Below, one piece after another: positions 53,768 to 64,000 of a stretch of DNA of 64,000 nucleotides; the first letter of the stretch is position 1, and each line of letters starts with the position of its first letter. The translations under genes and the position numbers were made by a program. Source of the DNA: Aporrectodea caliginosa (Eukaryota; Annelida; Clitellata; Crassiclitellata; Lumbricidae); contig JACEVL010000145.1 in NCBI GenBank assembly GCA_020284085.1, forward strand, positions 1,419,483-1,483,482. The letters are read 5' to 3'. The notes under the pieces were generated by a model. It saw nothing but the letters and a program-made list of their open reading frames with translations, was not told the DNA's origin and made no database searches.

Positions 53768-53895
53768 TGCAGAGGTGTAGTATTGGTACTTGTACTTGTA
53801 CTCAAGTGCAACTTGAGTACAGTCTTTAAGTACTTGACCTTGTACTGGAGACCTAAGTAAGTGTACTCGTACTTCAGACCTAAGTACTTGGACAC
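53768..53895. mobile_element. one end of a hAT-like MITE
   Basis: CAGAGGTGTAGTATTGGTAC followed by degenerate AAGTACTTG and GTACTTGTACT words, typical of a hAT subterminal region. The other end is not found; a microsatellite follows. Confidence 0.55.
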
Positions 53896-53932
53896 AAATG
53901 ACATTTCTACAGGTACTTCGGATAATTTACCA

Positions 53933-53935
<3 letters not shown>

Positions 53936-54014
<79 letters not shown>

Positions 54015-54082
54015 CAGACACAGACACAGACACAGACACAGACACAGACACAGACACAGACACAGACACAGACACAGACAGT
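53936..54082. repeat. (GA)n, (GACA)n, (GACACA)n microsatellite
   Basis: Three blocks of increasing unit length (2, 4 and 6 bp), each derived from the one before. Confidence 0.95.
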
Positions 54083-54739
54083 TTTGACTCATAAATTCTG
54101 TAGAAGAGATGTTGTTTTCTCAATAACATCAGCAAAATAGTCGTCTTTGGCGCCGTGCCTGTTTACGTCGTTCAGTAATTGGGCAATTTTGCGTTCTATT
54201 CTTCACGAATAATTATAAACTTTGAAATGAATCAGCTTAAACCGCTTACGAATGAACTCAAAACACAACAACGGTCAGTTTTAAATCTCCGATCGCAGTA
54301 ATTTGCATACGAAAACAGCCAACTAACCAATCATGGCTGGCATAGGCTGTCACGTGACGCGTTTGACCTTGGGAAGGCCGTTTTGTGCATATTATTTATT
54401 CATCTTTTGTAGGTTAATTCAATTTCTACCAATCCTGATGCTCGCTTCATTATGTAGACCAAACCCTGACCTTTCTAGGGATATATATAACTTTGATGGT
54501 TTCCCATGCGTCGACTCCTAATGCAACCCTTTGAAAAACGGGCAAAATCATGTTTATTTGCGCTATTCTTATACGCAGTGGTCATTAAAACTCTCAGTTT
54601 TCTAGAGAAACAATTAATTTTAAGGCTTTATTTGATACCTATAATATTTTAAAGATATTTAACTCTTGAATTTGATGAAAACTAAATTTGCGCAAAAGAG
54701 TAAAAATCCGCAGTTTTTGGCTTGTTTCTCGTAAATTAA
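54083..54739. other. no gene recognised
   Basis: A/T-rich; short frames have no domain. Confidence 0.6.
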
Positions 54740-55007
54740 CGTTGCCGACAAGTGCCTAGTTTTGGGATAGCGGGTCACAAATGATATAGTAACTGGCATT
54801 TCAGCTAAATTATATCTTATATATAGCATCAGATAAGTACGATTTAAAGGTGTCTAGGAAAAGCCGAAGAATGTTCGTAGCAACGACGTGTCTACCGACA
54901 TCTAACGTCTAAAAGGACCGTTAGCGTCGAATTTAATTACCATACCTCACAGCAAAGTATTCTTGTTCGTCGCATAAGCTGTACATACGAGGTGTGTGTA
55001 GCTTTTG

Positions 55008-55190
55008 TTTAACAAAGCTCTGTCATAACAAAGATGATTAAAGTAGCCCTCCTCCTTTCTTCGGTCTTTGGAATAGCACTACCAGTGTAGGCCTACAGCG
55101 ATGGATAGATCCAGAGTTTAACGACATCTTGTGACAAAATCATTAGCGTCTCCCTCCTTCTTCATCCAGTCTAGGGACTGGCACTGCCTG
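55008..55190 (+). repeat. two adjacent module A copies
   Basis: 55012-55090 and 55117-55190, each starting TTTAAC(A/G)A and ending in a GACTGGCACTG- or AATAGCACTACC-like word. A third, weak copy follows at about 55360-55440. Confidence 0.7.
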
Positions 55191-55758
55191 TACTAAAGCA
55201 CGAACGTGCAGTGGTGGAGTTATAAACAAATGTCGGGTGTTTGAAAACGGTATTCTTTAGCCAAAATAATTCTGATCTACATTTGATGAGAAAATCCGAA
55301 GATCATTTGCTATTGTCAAAGAACAAGTATTTATTGCACTTTTGAGTACGAGTAGTCACGGAGTTAAAGATGATTAGAGTCATCCTCTTTATGTATTTAA
55401 GCGTCGGACTTGCACTCCCAAATAACGGCATTGCAGAAGTTTTAAAGACGTTGACTTTACCTCAAGACTCGTAAAGTCCGATTACATGCTGTTGGTTCTG
55501 AAGCCCGTAACAAAAACCATCCGAAAAATACCGGATTGTTTAGGTCTTTCTTCAGATAAAACAATGTTTAGAAAGATGATTTCTTTGCTATGTTGTCTAT
55601 TTGACAGTTACATGTAATAATTGAAGTGGTCTCCAGAATGATTTTCTACTGTTAACATAAACCGGCGTTTGATAAAATGAGTTTATATAGCGGCGGCAAT
55701 CCTCTGTTTAGGGTGTTTAAGCAAGACAAACGCTTAGACACCTTAAACAGATGATTAT

Positions 55759-55793
55759 CATAGCTTCTCGGCCTTTTGGCTAAGATCAAAGTG
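55759..55793 (+). ncRNA. U2 snRNA 5'-end fragment (pseudogene)
   Basis: AGCTTCTCGGCCTTTTGGCT, then AAGATCAA and GTGT, matches the first 30-odd bases of U2 snRNA, which are nearly invariant in animals, with one extra A. The branch-point-recognition region (GTAGTA) and all later stems are absent. It is therefore a truncated copy or part of a U2-derived SINE, joined to a minus-strand module A. Confidence 0.75.
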
Positions 55794-55809
55794 TTTACAC
55801 TTTGTCAGT

Positions 55810-55905
55810 TGAACTGTTTGTACTTTGACAGTGCCAGTCCCAAGCCTGGATGAAGAAGGAGGGCGACACTAATGATCTTTGTTATGACACAGTGTCGTTA
55901 AACTG
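55810..55905 (-). repeat. dispersed module A
   Basis: GTGCCAGTCCCAAGCCTGGA, then GGAGGGCGACACTAATGATC and GACACAGTGTCGTTAAACTG: the best preserved copy in the window. Confidence 0.8.
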
Positions 55906-56084
55906 AATCTACTAGTACTACTACCATAATTATCTAATTCGGAAAATAACTTCTATTGACGTGAACGACTTTTGTTACCATACGATGTCGTTTAACTTTG
56001 TAGCAATCCAACCATCCAGCCGTAATAATTTCATTTGTAATGTATCATACGTCAAAACAAAATTATTAACGATCTGTGAGTAGT

Positions 56085-56375
56085 TGCTGTTTAATGACGC
56101 TGTGCTATATCAAAGACGATTGGAGTAGCCCTCCTTCATTATATAGGCTTGTGATTGGCACTACCACAGTAAGGGTAGATCCAGATTGAAGGCCAGTATA
56201 TAGGACACTGGAAGTAGACATACGGTACTTCTGCAGTATTACTAAACACGTTTGCGGGTGGGTGGTTTTTCTGTTTAACGACTAGCTGTGTGGTAACAGA
56301 GACCATTAGCGTCGCTCGCCTCCTTTATCCAGGCTTGGGACTGGCACTGTCAGAAAGCAAACAGTGGCGGAGTTG
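56085..56375 (+). repeat. two module A copies
   Basis: 56090-56180 and 56272-56355. The second shares its unusual GTTTAACGACTAGCTGTGTGG start and GTCAGAAAGCAAACAGTGGC flank with 26388-26490, so those two come from one sub-family. Confidence 0.75.
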
Positions 56376-56593
56376 TTTTTCAACAAAATTAATTACAGCG
56401 TAGGAAAGAAAGAATATAAAGGTGTTACTAGCGGCGATGATTATGTCGTAGCCATGAAACTGAATCTTTTATACATTCCAGAAGAATTGATTTAAAGGTG
56501 TCCAAAGAGATAACATTAGCCGTAGTTATAACTACTGAAGGATTCCAACGTCAGCTACGGCTACTTTTGTTGACTTACATTACAATAGTGTTT

Positions 56594-56700
56594 AGGATCC
56601 TGAATGGCCGAGTGGGTTGGTAGCCCGCTCGTCCCGTCGGCGCCTCGGGTTCGCTTCCCGGTCGGTCGGTTTATCAGGAGTTAAATACGTTTGCGGAAGT
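56594..56700 (+). mobile_element. tRNA-derived SINE (family 3), second copy
   Basis: CTGAATGGCCGAGTGGGTTGG and CGGGTTCGCTTCCCGG carry A and B boxes; same head as 50685. Confidence 0.72.
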
Positions 56701-56764
56701 CATTATATAGACCTATAATGGAATATTTTTGTTTTACGGGTGTCTAGCTGAACCTGTTGTGTGT

Positions 56765-57065
56765 CACGTTCAAGTACTGTATTGTATTGTATCTAAAGAT
56801 TTATATAGCGCCTCTCTCAGAATAACTATTCAGAAGCGCTCTAAGCACGAAAACCCCGGGGAAAAGAAACGTCTTTAAAGAACGAGAGACCAAAGAGGAA
56901 AAACTAGTCATTAGTTTAGCCCTTAATGAGGGGGGAGGTCATTCCAAGTAGAGGACAGCAAATGCCCGGCGTTGAGCCAAGGCAGTCCTAGTCCTAGGAA
57001 CAAAAAGATCTAGCCAATCAGCAGAGCGCAAGGAACGAGATGAGGTCGCAGATAACGGCTAATGT
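56765..57065 (-). mobile_element. LINE 3' end, minus strand
   Basis: TGTATTGTATTGTATCTAAA, ATTTATATAGCGCCTCTCTC then AGAAGCGCTC is the reverse complement of the window's shared LINE/SINE tail. Inner bases include AACGTCTTTAAAGAACGAGA. Confidence 0.65.
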
Positions 57066-57158
57066 TAACAACGCATTTTTCCTACCAGGCGTTTCCGGTC
57101 GAGCGGGAATTGATTAGGGGTCACTCGCTATCCCAAAACTAGGCACTTGTCGGCAACG

Positions 57159-58247
57159 TTAATCTGGTTTCGCGAATGTCTCGCAATCTTATGAAGATGG
57201 AGTGGAAGGAAATGGCACGAAAGGGTCATGCAAAGGTCATTCAAAGGAGTCTTCATCTGAGGGAGAATTTGACAGCTGGCGATTGAAGGTTATTAAATTG
57301 TCAAGACAGACATGCACGCAGACAACAGATAGAGACTGACAGATACACGGCCAGATAGACGAATGGTCGGACTGACGTATAGCCAGACTGACAGACATGG
57401 AAAGACAGAGACAGACCGAGACAGATGGAGAAAGGCAGACGTAGAGACGGTAACAGAAAGGCGAAGAAAGGCGCCGAGGCAACGAGAGGGATAGTTGGTT
57501 TATAACGTTCTTGTGGCCAGAGATAAAATTATCTGTTCGATTGTGATATTTCATTTATTACATTAACCCACAGAGCAATAATAACCCATCCACCACTGGC
57601 TTTATAAGATTTTAAAAGATTTTTCCCTCGTGTGGGGCTACATAAATCCTAGTGACGCACGGTAGCTGATCGGTTAGAGCGCTCACTTTAGACACCTTCA
57701 AAACGTTTCTCTGCAACGCTAGATAAGTACTAGACGAGCTAATTTTACGTGGTTTTTATCTTACGTTTGTGATTGTGTAAGGTTGATGTGAATGGTCCTG
57801 GCCACTGATGTGTATTAATACTACTGGATTGATAAAGCTTCGGCTATTGGTCTATGGCCAACGGCAAATCACACGCGGCTTCCGGTCAGGGCAGCGAGGC
57901 TTTGTTTGGCCTGAGTTGCCCCAGTGAATCCTGGGATTTGCCCCGATGAATCCTGGGATTTGCCCCAAAGAAGCCTGAGATTGTCCTGACTGAGCGATAA
58001 TCCGAACTTTCAGAGCCCATTAGCTATCCAGTAACTATTAATAGAGATCACTGGTCCTGGCAACCATAAGATGTCGTTAAACAAAGGAAAGTACTAGCCT
58101 GATATTGGTTAAACACCTTTAAAACGTTTGTCACTTGGGTTATAATTATAGGCACGGGACAAGCTTGTTTATGTTGTTGGCTTCGCATTATGTTTTGTAT
58201 TTAATATACGGTGTACGTCAATTACCCAGCCATACAATGGAAACCAT
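57159..58247. other. no gene; GACA-like and 23-bp tandem repeats
   Basis: GACA-type tract at about 57300-57430. At 57905-57975 a unit TGAATCCTGGGATTTGCCCC repeats about three times. A tRNA-like head (GTAGCTGATCGGTTAGAGCG) at about 57660 and module C at 57685 and 58120. Confidence 0.55.
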
Positions 58248-58345
58248 TATAGGATATTGGTTAAAGCGCTCGCCTTGTAACGGGGAGAGTACGAGTTCTG
58301 GTCTCCTCCTCTGAGATGGTTACTGTTTAAGAACAATGAGCAAGT
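58248..58345 (+). mobile_element. tRNA-like SINE head
   Basis: ATTGGTTAAAGCGCTCGCCT, then TACGAGTTCTGGTCTCC resemble A and B boxes of a tRNA-derived SINE; CAAGTCCTTCACTCAATC follows, as in family 1. The copy is short and runs into a microsatellite. Confidence 0.5.
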
Positions 58346-58364
58346 CCTTCACTCAATCAGTAAG

Positions 58365-58374
58365 TAGTAGTAGC

Positions 58375-58453
<79 letters not shown>

Positions 58454-58497
58454 AGTAGTAGTAGTAGTATTAGTAGTAGTAGTAGTAGTAGTAGCAG

Positions 58498-58565
<68 letters not shown>

Positions 58566-58637
58566 TGTTGTTGTTGTTGTTGCTGCTGCTGCTGTTGTTG
58601 TTGTTGTTGTTGTTGTAGCAATACAAATATTAATAAA

Positions 58638-58675
<38 letters not shown>

Positions 58676-58700
58676 AATAATATAAATAATAATAAACAAT
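58365..58700. repeat. trinucleotide microsatellite (GTA, GTT, GCT, GAT), about 330 bp
   Basis: Successive GTA, TGT/TGC and GAT runs. Poly-Ser, poly-Cys, poly-Gln and similar frames are artefacts. Confidence 0.96.
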
Positions 58701-59030
58701 AATAATAATGGTAATACAAAGTTCAAATTTCGAGTTGCGCTAAAACACCTTTTGAACGTTTTCACATATTGTTATATATAAATTTATATATATATATCTT
58801 TGCGCATGTTATTTTGGTATTTAAGGTCTTCGTAACGAAAAAATACTAATAAGATGATGATGATAAACGAGAATAAAGAAGAATAATTATGAAGAAAAAG
58901 AGGAAGAATTTGTAGCGAAATATAACTTATCAAATCTATTGTTAGCTTACTTAATTAATTATTGAAACAGCAACTAATATACATTAGAGCTACAGAAGCA
59001 GTAGCCTATGTATCCCTGTATAATTGTACG

Positions 59031-59033
<3 letters not shown>

Positions 59034-59110
<77 letters not shown>

Positions 59111-59190
59111 GACAGAGACAGAGACAGAGAGAGACAGAGAGACAGAGAGACAGAGAGACAGAGAGACAGAGACAGAGACAGAGAGATGGT
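59034..59190. repeat. (GA)n and (GACAGA)n microsatellite
   Basis: GA run of about 60 bp, then GACA and GAGACA units. Confidence 0.95.
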
Positions 59191-59396
59191 AGAACCATTT
59201 GTAAGGTCATACTCTGAGGGGTTTTGCCAGCACGCAACAGAGACGGTGAGAGATTCTATGAACATCACTAACCTCTGTCGACCTCTCATCGACTTCATTC
59301 GATGGCGTTGGATACGGAGACAGGAGAAGAGAATTGGATGGAATTGTGTCAGAAGCGATGGATGAAAGGATGCGATGAAGGTGGATAAAGGATGGA

Positions 59397-59525
59397 GAGA
59401 GGAGGAGGAGGAGGAGGAGGGAGGAGGAGGAGGAGGAGGAGGAGGGAGGAGGAGGAGGGAGGAAGAGGAGGGAGGAGGAGGAGGAGGAGGAAGGGAGGAA
59501 GAGGAGGAGGAGGAGGGAGGAGGAA

Positions 59526-59556
<31 letters not shown>

Positions 59557-59880
59557 GGAGGAGGCGATGGAGATGGAGATGTTGCGGTGGAGGAGAGGCA
59601 GAGGGTTGGATTAGAGAAGCGGGGTGAAAGTAAGATTGAGAGAAAGAGACAGACAGACAGAGACAGAGACATAGACATAGACAGAAATAGAAGCAGAGAC
59701 AGAGACAGACAGAGAAATAAAGAGACAGAGACAGAGACAGACAGAGACATACAGAGACAGAGACAGAGACAGAAACAGAGACTGAAATAGAAGCAGAGAC
59801 AGAGACAGACCGAGACAGACATAGAAATACAGAGACAGAGACAGAAACAGAGACAGAGACAGGCAGAGGACTGGAAAGAT
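59397..59880. repeat. GGA tract followed by GACAGA tract
   Basis: 59397-59570 is almost pure purine (GGAGGA, GGAAGAGGA); 59640-59870 is (GAGACA)n-like. Glu/Gly- or Arg/Asp-rich frames are artefacts. Confidence 0.94.
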
Positions 59881-60079
59881 TATTAGCAGTATTTAGATAG
59901 TTAATATTAATAACAATTCATTGGTTAATCCTCTCGTCCAGGTCATCAATCGAAAGTGGATGAAATTCGATCGGTAATCAGATCAATATTAGGAAGATCA
60001 ATAAGTTGGACGAACGATTTGAAAAGGTAAGTCTTCGGTCGAGAACGAAACCTAGACCCAACAAACAAGAAAACCCTTT

Positions 60080-60760
60080 CACCAATATTAGCTTCATTCA
60101 TCCATCCACTCATGCACCCACCCATGTTAAATACCACCCATTCCAAACACCAACCACCCTGCAGAAAGCCACCCGAACCGCTAATCGAAATCACTCCTAC
60201 TCTCCAACCGGCAACACCCAACCAGCTATACAGATCTCAAGCACCTCACATCCCACGCACCCACGCATCCCAAATGGCTACCTAACAAACACCAGCCCAT
60301 CAATAGCAACCCATCCGAATCACCAACCCACCCATCCTAAACACCCAACAACCCATCCCAAACTCCTACCCATCCCACAGAAAAACCCAACCATTCCAAA
60401 CACTAACCGATCCCAAACTTCCACCCATCCCTTTCACCCACCCATCTCAACACCCACCAACTCCAAACACCAACCCACCCATCCCAAACACCAATCGATC
60501 ACAAATACCCACCCGTCCCTAACACCCACCAACCTATCCCAAGCCTCAACCCATCCAAACACCCACCCATCCCAAACCTCCATTCATCTGAAAACACTCT
60601 TCAACCCATCCCGAACACCCACGCACAAACCCAATCCCCGCCCATCTCAAACAACCACCCACCCATCCCAAATCTCCACCCATCCCAAACACCCACCCAC
60701 CAACCCATTCACCCACACACCCTCCCTCCCACTCATCCACCCATCCATCTCGTCGAGCCC
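60080..60760 (+). repeat. CCCATCC/AACACCCA-rich degenerate repeat, about 680 bp
   Basis: Words CACCCACCCATCCCAAACA recur with 4-bp periodicity. The plus frame from 60006 to 61100 stays open (Pro/Thr/His/Asn-rich) through most of it but has no recognisable domain on either side. Confidence 0.85.
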
Positions 60761-61011
60761 TGACTCCGCATCCATCGACCAACCACCATCTGTCCAATCG
60801 TCCGCTGGGCGTCGTCGCCACACTCTCCCTCCCAGTGGCTCCCTCTGCCTTCTCCGTCTAGTGACGATCGATTCCTACTGCTTTAATTGCACGGAAATTG
60901 TCAGCGGAGTCTCTTTCCTCCATCCATGGCACCAACAGCCACCACCAACAGCATCTGCAACTCAACTCAACCATCGGATGCCGTTGCAGAGGCGGGATTT
61001 GTATCGACGTA

Positions 61012-61012
61012 N
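61012..61012. other. ambiguous base (N)
   Basis: The only undetermined base in the window, within GTATCGACGTANCTCATTG. Confidence 0.98.
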
Positions 61013-61074
61013 CTCATTGTGCTTCGTTCAGTTGCGTATTGCTAGATTAACAGGGAGAAGAGGATTGGAGAAAA

Positions 61075-61480
61075 AGGAGGAAGAGCAGAAGGAAAAATAG
61101 GAGGAGGAGTAGGAGGAGGAGACGGATGAAAGTAGGAGGAGGAGGAGGAGGAGGAGGAGGAGGAGGAGGAGGAGGAAGAGGAAGAGGAAGAGGAGACGGA
61201 AGAGGTGGAGGAAGAAGTGGAGTAAGAAGAGGAGGAGGAAGAAGAGGAGGAAGAAGGGGATGAGGTAGAAGAGGATGGGAAGAGGAGAAGAGGATGAAGC
61301 GGAGGATGAACAAGAGGAGGTGGAAGAGGCGGAAGAAGAGTAAGGAGGCGTTATGGAAAGGGGCAGAAAGACGGGGTAGTAAGAGGAGGAGGGGCAAGAG
61401 GAGGAGTGAAAGAGGAGGAAAAGGAAGATGAGGAACTGGAAGAGGAATAAATGGATGGAGGAGGGATAAGAAAAATAGGA
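61075..61480. repeat. polypurine (GGA/GAA) tract, about 400 bp
   Basis: Nearly pure purine on the plus strand; the open minus frames are Leu/Ser/Pro-rich by composition. Confidence 0.93.
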
Positions 61481-61512
61481 GCACGGGAATAGTATCATAA
61501 TTATCGTTATCA

Positions 61513-61572
61513 TGGGCGCCCGCAGGAATTTTTGCAGGGGGGCAACACCATGTGGCACAAAAATCATTTTGG
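61513..61572. mobile_element. one end of a transposon-like sequence
   Basis: GGGCGCCCGCAGGAATTTTT, then GCAGGGGGGCAA resembles the end of known animal hAT MITEs; no partner end found, and a TACA microsatellite follows. Confidence 0.4.
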
Positions 61573-61577
61573 AAGGA

Positions 61578-61808
61578 ATACATACATACATACATACATA
61601 CATACATACATACATACATACATACATACATACATGCATACATACATACATACATACATACATACATACATACATACATGTATGTACATATGCATGCATG
61701 CATGCATGCATACATACATACATACATACATAAATACATACATGGCATGCATACATGCATGCATGCATTATGTATGTATGTATGTATGTATGCATGTATG
61801 TATGTATA
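61578..61808. repeat. (TACA)n/(TGCA)n/(TGTA)n microsatellite, partly palindromic
   Basis: TACA units change through GCATGCATGC to TGTA units, so the two halves are complementary and can fold. Confidence 0.95.
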
Positions 61809-62470
61809 ATAGAGCACCTTTGAGCCACCAGAGGGTGTAAACCTGACTGCAAACTCGTTGCAATTATCGATTCACTTAGATAGGTCCCTGCCTTACTGTT
61901 AAACTGTCCATCTCCAGTTCGGCTACGTTTTGACCTAGGTCACTGAAACTAATTTCTTCACGTTCTACCGAGGTTTAGTCGAGCGATTGTCTGGAAATTT
62001 GAATTCTTTTACAGAATCTTTTGCACAAATTCGTTAGACAGAACAAAGGGTTACGGGATGTAAGACTAAATCAGAGGAAAATTTACTTTCTTCGGTAACT
62101 AAACTTAGTGGTGAATATAGAGAACTGTAAAGTACGTTATTCAGAATAGTATTGTCACTCACCATTTATAAAAGGTAGCCGAAATATAACCTACTTATAA
62201 TATCACAAAGCGAGCATGTCTGCATGATATCCACAAAGTATGTCTATAAAGCCTGCTATGTTGAGACCTGCGGCCAGAATTGATGCCTATGTCAGCAATC
62301 TCTGTTAAATAGTACTTTTAAAGTAAATGTCTCTGGTATGGTGAACAGCCTATCGCCTATTCTTCCAATTCCACGGTACAGGACTACTAAGTACTACGGT
62401 TCTATTTGCATGCTGTATTCGGCCCAGTGTAGTCGCTATGATCCATTCACGGAGATGCAAATAGAACTCT
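61809..62470. other. no gene recognised
   Basis: Unique-looking sequence; no domain or splice-supported exon seen. Confidence 0.55.
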
Positions 62471-62474
62471 GCGC

Positions 62475-62775
62475 CCCTTTCCAAAGTCTCAGAAGTCACA
62501 ACAGCCACCAGCCACTAATAGCCAACAGACACGTCTATCTCCATCCTTATTTGTCCTATGCTATCAGCCCATTGATGCCACCTTTCGGCCTTCCCCCAAC
62601 TCGGCGGCCTAAGCTAATGTCTGGGGTCTCATCCTCGGCTTCTCGTTCCCTGAAGTCGTTTCTCTGTCCCCGGGGGGCCGGGGCTTCTGCACTGACAGCG
62701 CCTCTTAATAGTCCAAACTACGAGAGGCGCTTTAGAGATGTCCAGATAAGATACGATTCGATTGAAGTGTCAAAA
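62475..62775 (+). mobile_element. LINE/SINE 3' end with GCGCCTCT hairpin
   Basis: ACAGCGCCTCTTAATAGTCC, then ACGAGAGGCGCTTTAGAGAT is the same 3' hairpin type as at 16680-16700. The preceding 200 bp are pyrimidine-rich with CCTGAAGTCGTTTCTCTGTC, comparable to the LINE ORF2 end (S-L-K-S-F). Confidence 0.55.
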
Positions 62776-63124
62776 TATCAAGCTGGATTTCACCCACAAA
62801 TGTGTGTGCCATTGATGTCTCATATATACATGTGTATATGTCTAATAGTATGCTTACGTTCAAAGTTCTCCTTGCAAGCAGCTTAAATACTCATACCTTT
62901 GTGCTCTCAATCGCCCCACGCAACCCTACACGGACCAGACATGGAATACACCCGTAATTAACTTCGCTTGCCATGTGGTCAGCTGCCAAACCATCCGTCA
63001 CTACATGCTATAATAAATCAATGTCATGCTGTTTAACTGATGATCCGGTGTCTTTACCTCAGTGTACGATTTGTATAAGTCACCATTAACATGATCGTTA
63101 TTGTCATTATTAGAAATTAACTCA

Positions 63125-63215
63125 GGATGGGTCATTCTAAACACCAGGATTCGAACCTGCAACTCGTGGTTTCCTGAATCTCGTTGGTATTGCCAGTGCG
63201 CAAACTAATTGGCCT
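63125..63215 (-). mobile_element. tRNA-like SINE head, minus strand
   Basis: The minus strand has TACCGCCAGGCCAATTAGTT (A-box-like) and GCAGGTTCGAATCCTGG (perfect B box, T-stem paired). No clear body or acceptor stem pairing, so not a functional tRNA. Confidence 0.55.
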
Positions 63216-64000
63216 GGCGGTATTTTTTACGTCACCCCGGCATCCGCATCGATTTCTCTGCCTCTGAATCTTCCATCAACCAACAACGTCAGACTCCGCA
63301 TCAAAGTCTGAAGCAACTCGAAGCAGATGATGAATGGTGCGCTGATGAAGGCGAGGGACCAGCAGCGGGGAAGCATCTTCGGTCATCCCACGCTGTCTGT
63401 CTAGACTCTGAACCGAAGTCAGAAACGGTTAATGAATGCGACGCTAATGTATAAAATTAATCAATTGTTAATTTCAACCACAGGCGCTCGTGATCTATGG
63501 AATTCCTTTAAGTCAGGCAGATTAAACGGGGTATAGTTCTGACTTCCGAGTGGTTTTTTTAGGAAGTACGCAGTATAAAATATTTCTGTAGATACATATA
63601 GCAGTACATGATATTGCATGTGATGTAAAATAAGAAGTGTAGCTCATCAGAATTAAGGCGTAATTTATTTCCAGTTTAATATAATATTTTTAATTGTATA
63701 AAAAATCCTAAATATTTGGCTGATGATTGGCAATAATGTTTTCGATGTTGGTGTTGATTGTAAAAATGATGACGCTATAAGTAGGCTATATGCAATTATA
63801 AGGGCGCCTTTCAATATTAATTATTTTCTTAAACAACAAAAATCCTAAATATTTTGCTGCTGATACTACTACTAATACTTCTACTACTACTGTCGATGCT
63901 ACTACTACTGACTACTACTAAAATAATAATACTCTCATATATTAATATTATTCCTTTCCATTATGTAACCACAACTGTTACTACTACTACTATTACTACA
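63216..64000. other. no gene; CTA microsatellite at the end
   Basis: A/T-rich sequence with degenerate ACTACTACT runs from about 63865 to the window end. An 81-residue frame at 63209-63454 has no recognisable domain. Confidence 0.6.

Larger units (their letters stand above)
54740..57158. mobile_element. TTAA-bounded inverted-repeat block, 2.4 kb
   Basis: CGTTGCCGACAAGTGCCTAG plus 13 further bases is repeated without mismatch in inverse orientation at the right end (33 bp), with TTAA immediately outside each (54736-54739, 57159-57162). The interior is a mosaic of modules A, B and C, a tRNA-SINE, a U2 snRNA fragment and a LINE tail. It may be a large non-autonomous piggyBac-like element or a composite carried between two ends. 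Confidence 0.6.

Noticed and set aside
58349..59822. Poly-Gln, poly-Leu, poly-Thr, Arg/Glu and Ser/Leu frames
   Set aside because: Microsatellite translation.
60006..61100. 364-residue Pro/Thr/His-rich frame resembling a mucin-like protein
   Set aside because: The DNA is a degenerate CCCATCC repeat, there is no signal peptide or splice support, and the parts outside the repeat match nothing I recognise; it also crosses an N.
62338..62886. 182-residue plus-strand frame
   Set aside because: Ends in a LINE/SINE tail; no domain, no splice support.

Overview
This is animal genomic DNA with an unusually dense load of repeats, most likely from a marine invertebrate. The evidence is spliced immunoglobulin-domain exons with phase-1 borders, animal-type transposons of many superfamilies (hAT, mariner, piggyBac-like, Academ-like, RTE and CR1/L2-like LINEs), several tRNA-derived SINE families, interstitial TTAGGG repeats and very long microsatellites. 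I cannot name the phylum from the sequence.

1-3.6 kb is transposon debris: a LINE 3' end, a DD37D mariner relic and two hAT elements with intact 8-bp target duplications. 3.99-12.1 kb holds the one convincing host gene, a plus-strand cell-surface receptor: signal-peptide exon, V-like Ig exon, a second Ig exon broken by a stop, a frameshift and a hAT insertion, a third Cys-rich Ig exon, and a last exon with a transmembrane helix and a 20-residue tail. Its introns are full of nested hAT elements. 12.6-19 kb contains a piggyBac-like MITE, a tRNA-SINE, an RTE LINE fragment that forms an inverted repeat, and a 1.2-kb patchwork of simple repeats.

19-40 kb is a mosaic of dispersed repeats. Into it are set three minus-strand pieces of a USH1G/SANS-like ankyrin gene, all decayed, and a nearly complete 5.5-kb DNA transposon (30.6-36.1 kb). 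That transposon encodes an intron-containing protein joining zinc-binding modules, a probable DDE transposase and a FEN/XPG-like nuclease with its acidic residues conserved. It most resembles the Academ superfamily.

40-54 kb carries nested transposons whose order of insertion can be read: hAT inside mariner, piggyBac-like inside hAT, and SINEs inside a palindromic TTAA element that holds arrays of YY1-like sites. 54-64 kb has a TTAA-bounded inverted-repeat block with a U2 snRNA 5' fragment, then almost only microsatellites, LINE/SINE tails and tRNA-like heads.

Apart from the Ig receptor no intact host gene is seen. The other coding stretches are transposon proteins or pseudogenes. Long open frames over simple repeats were not treated as genes.
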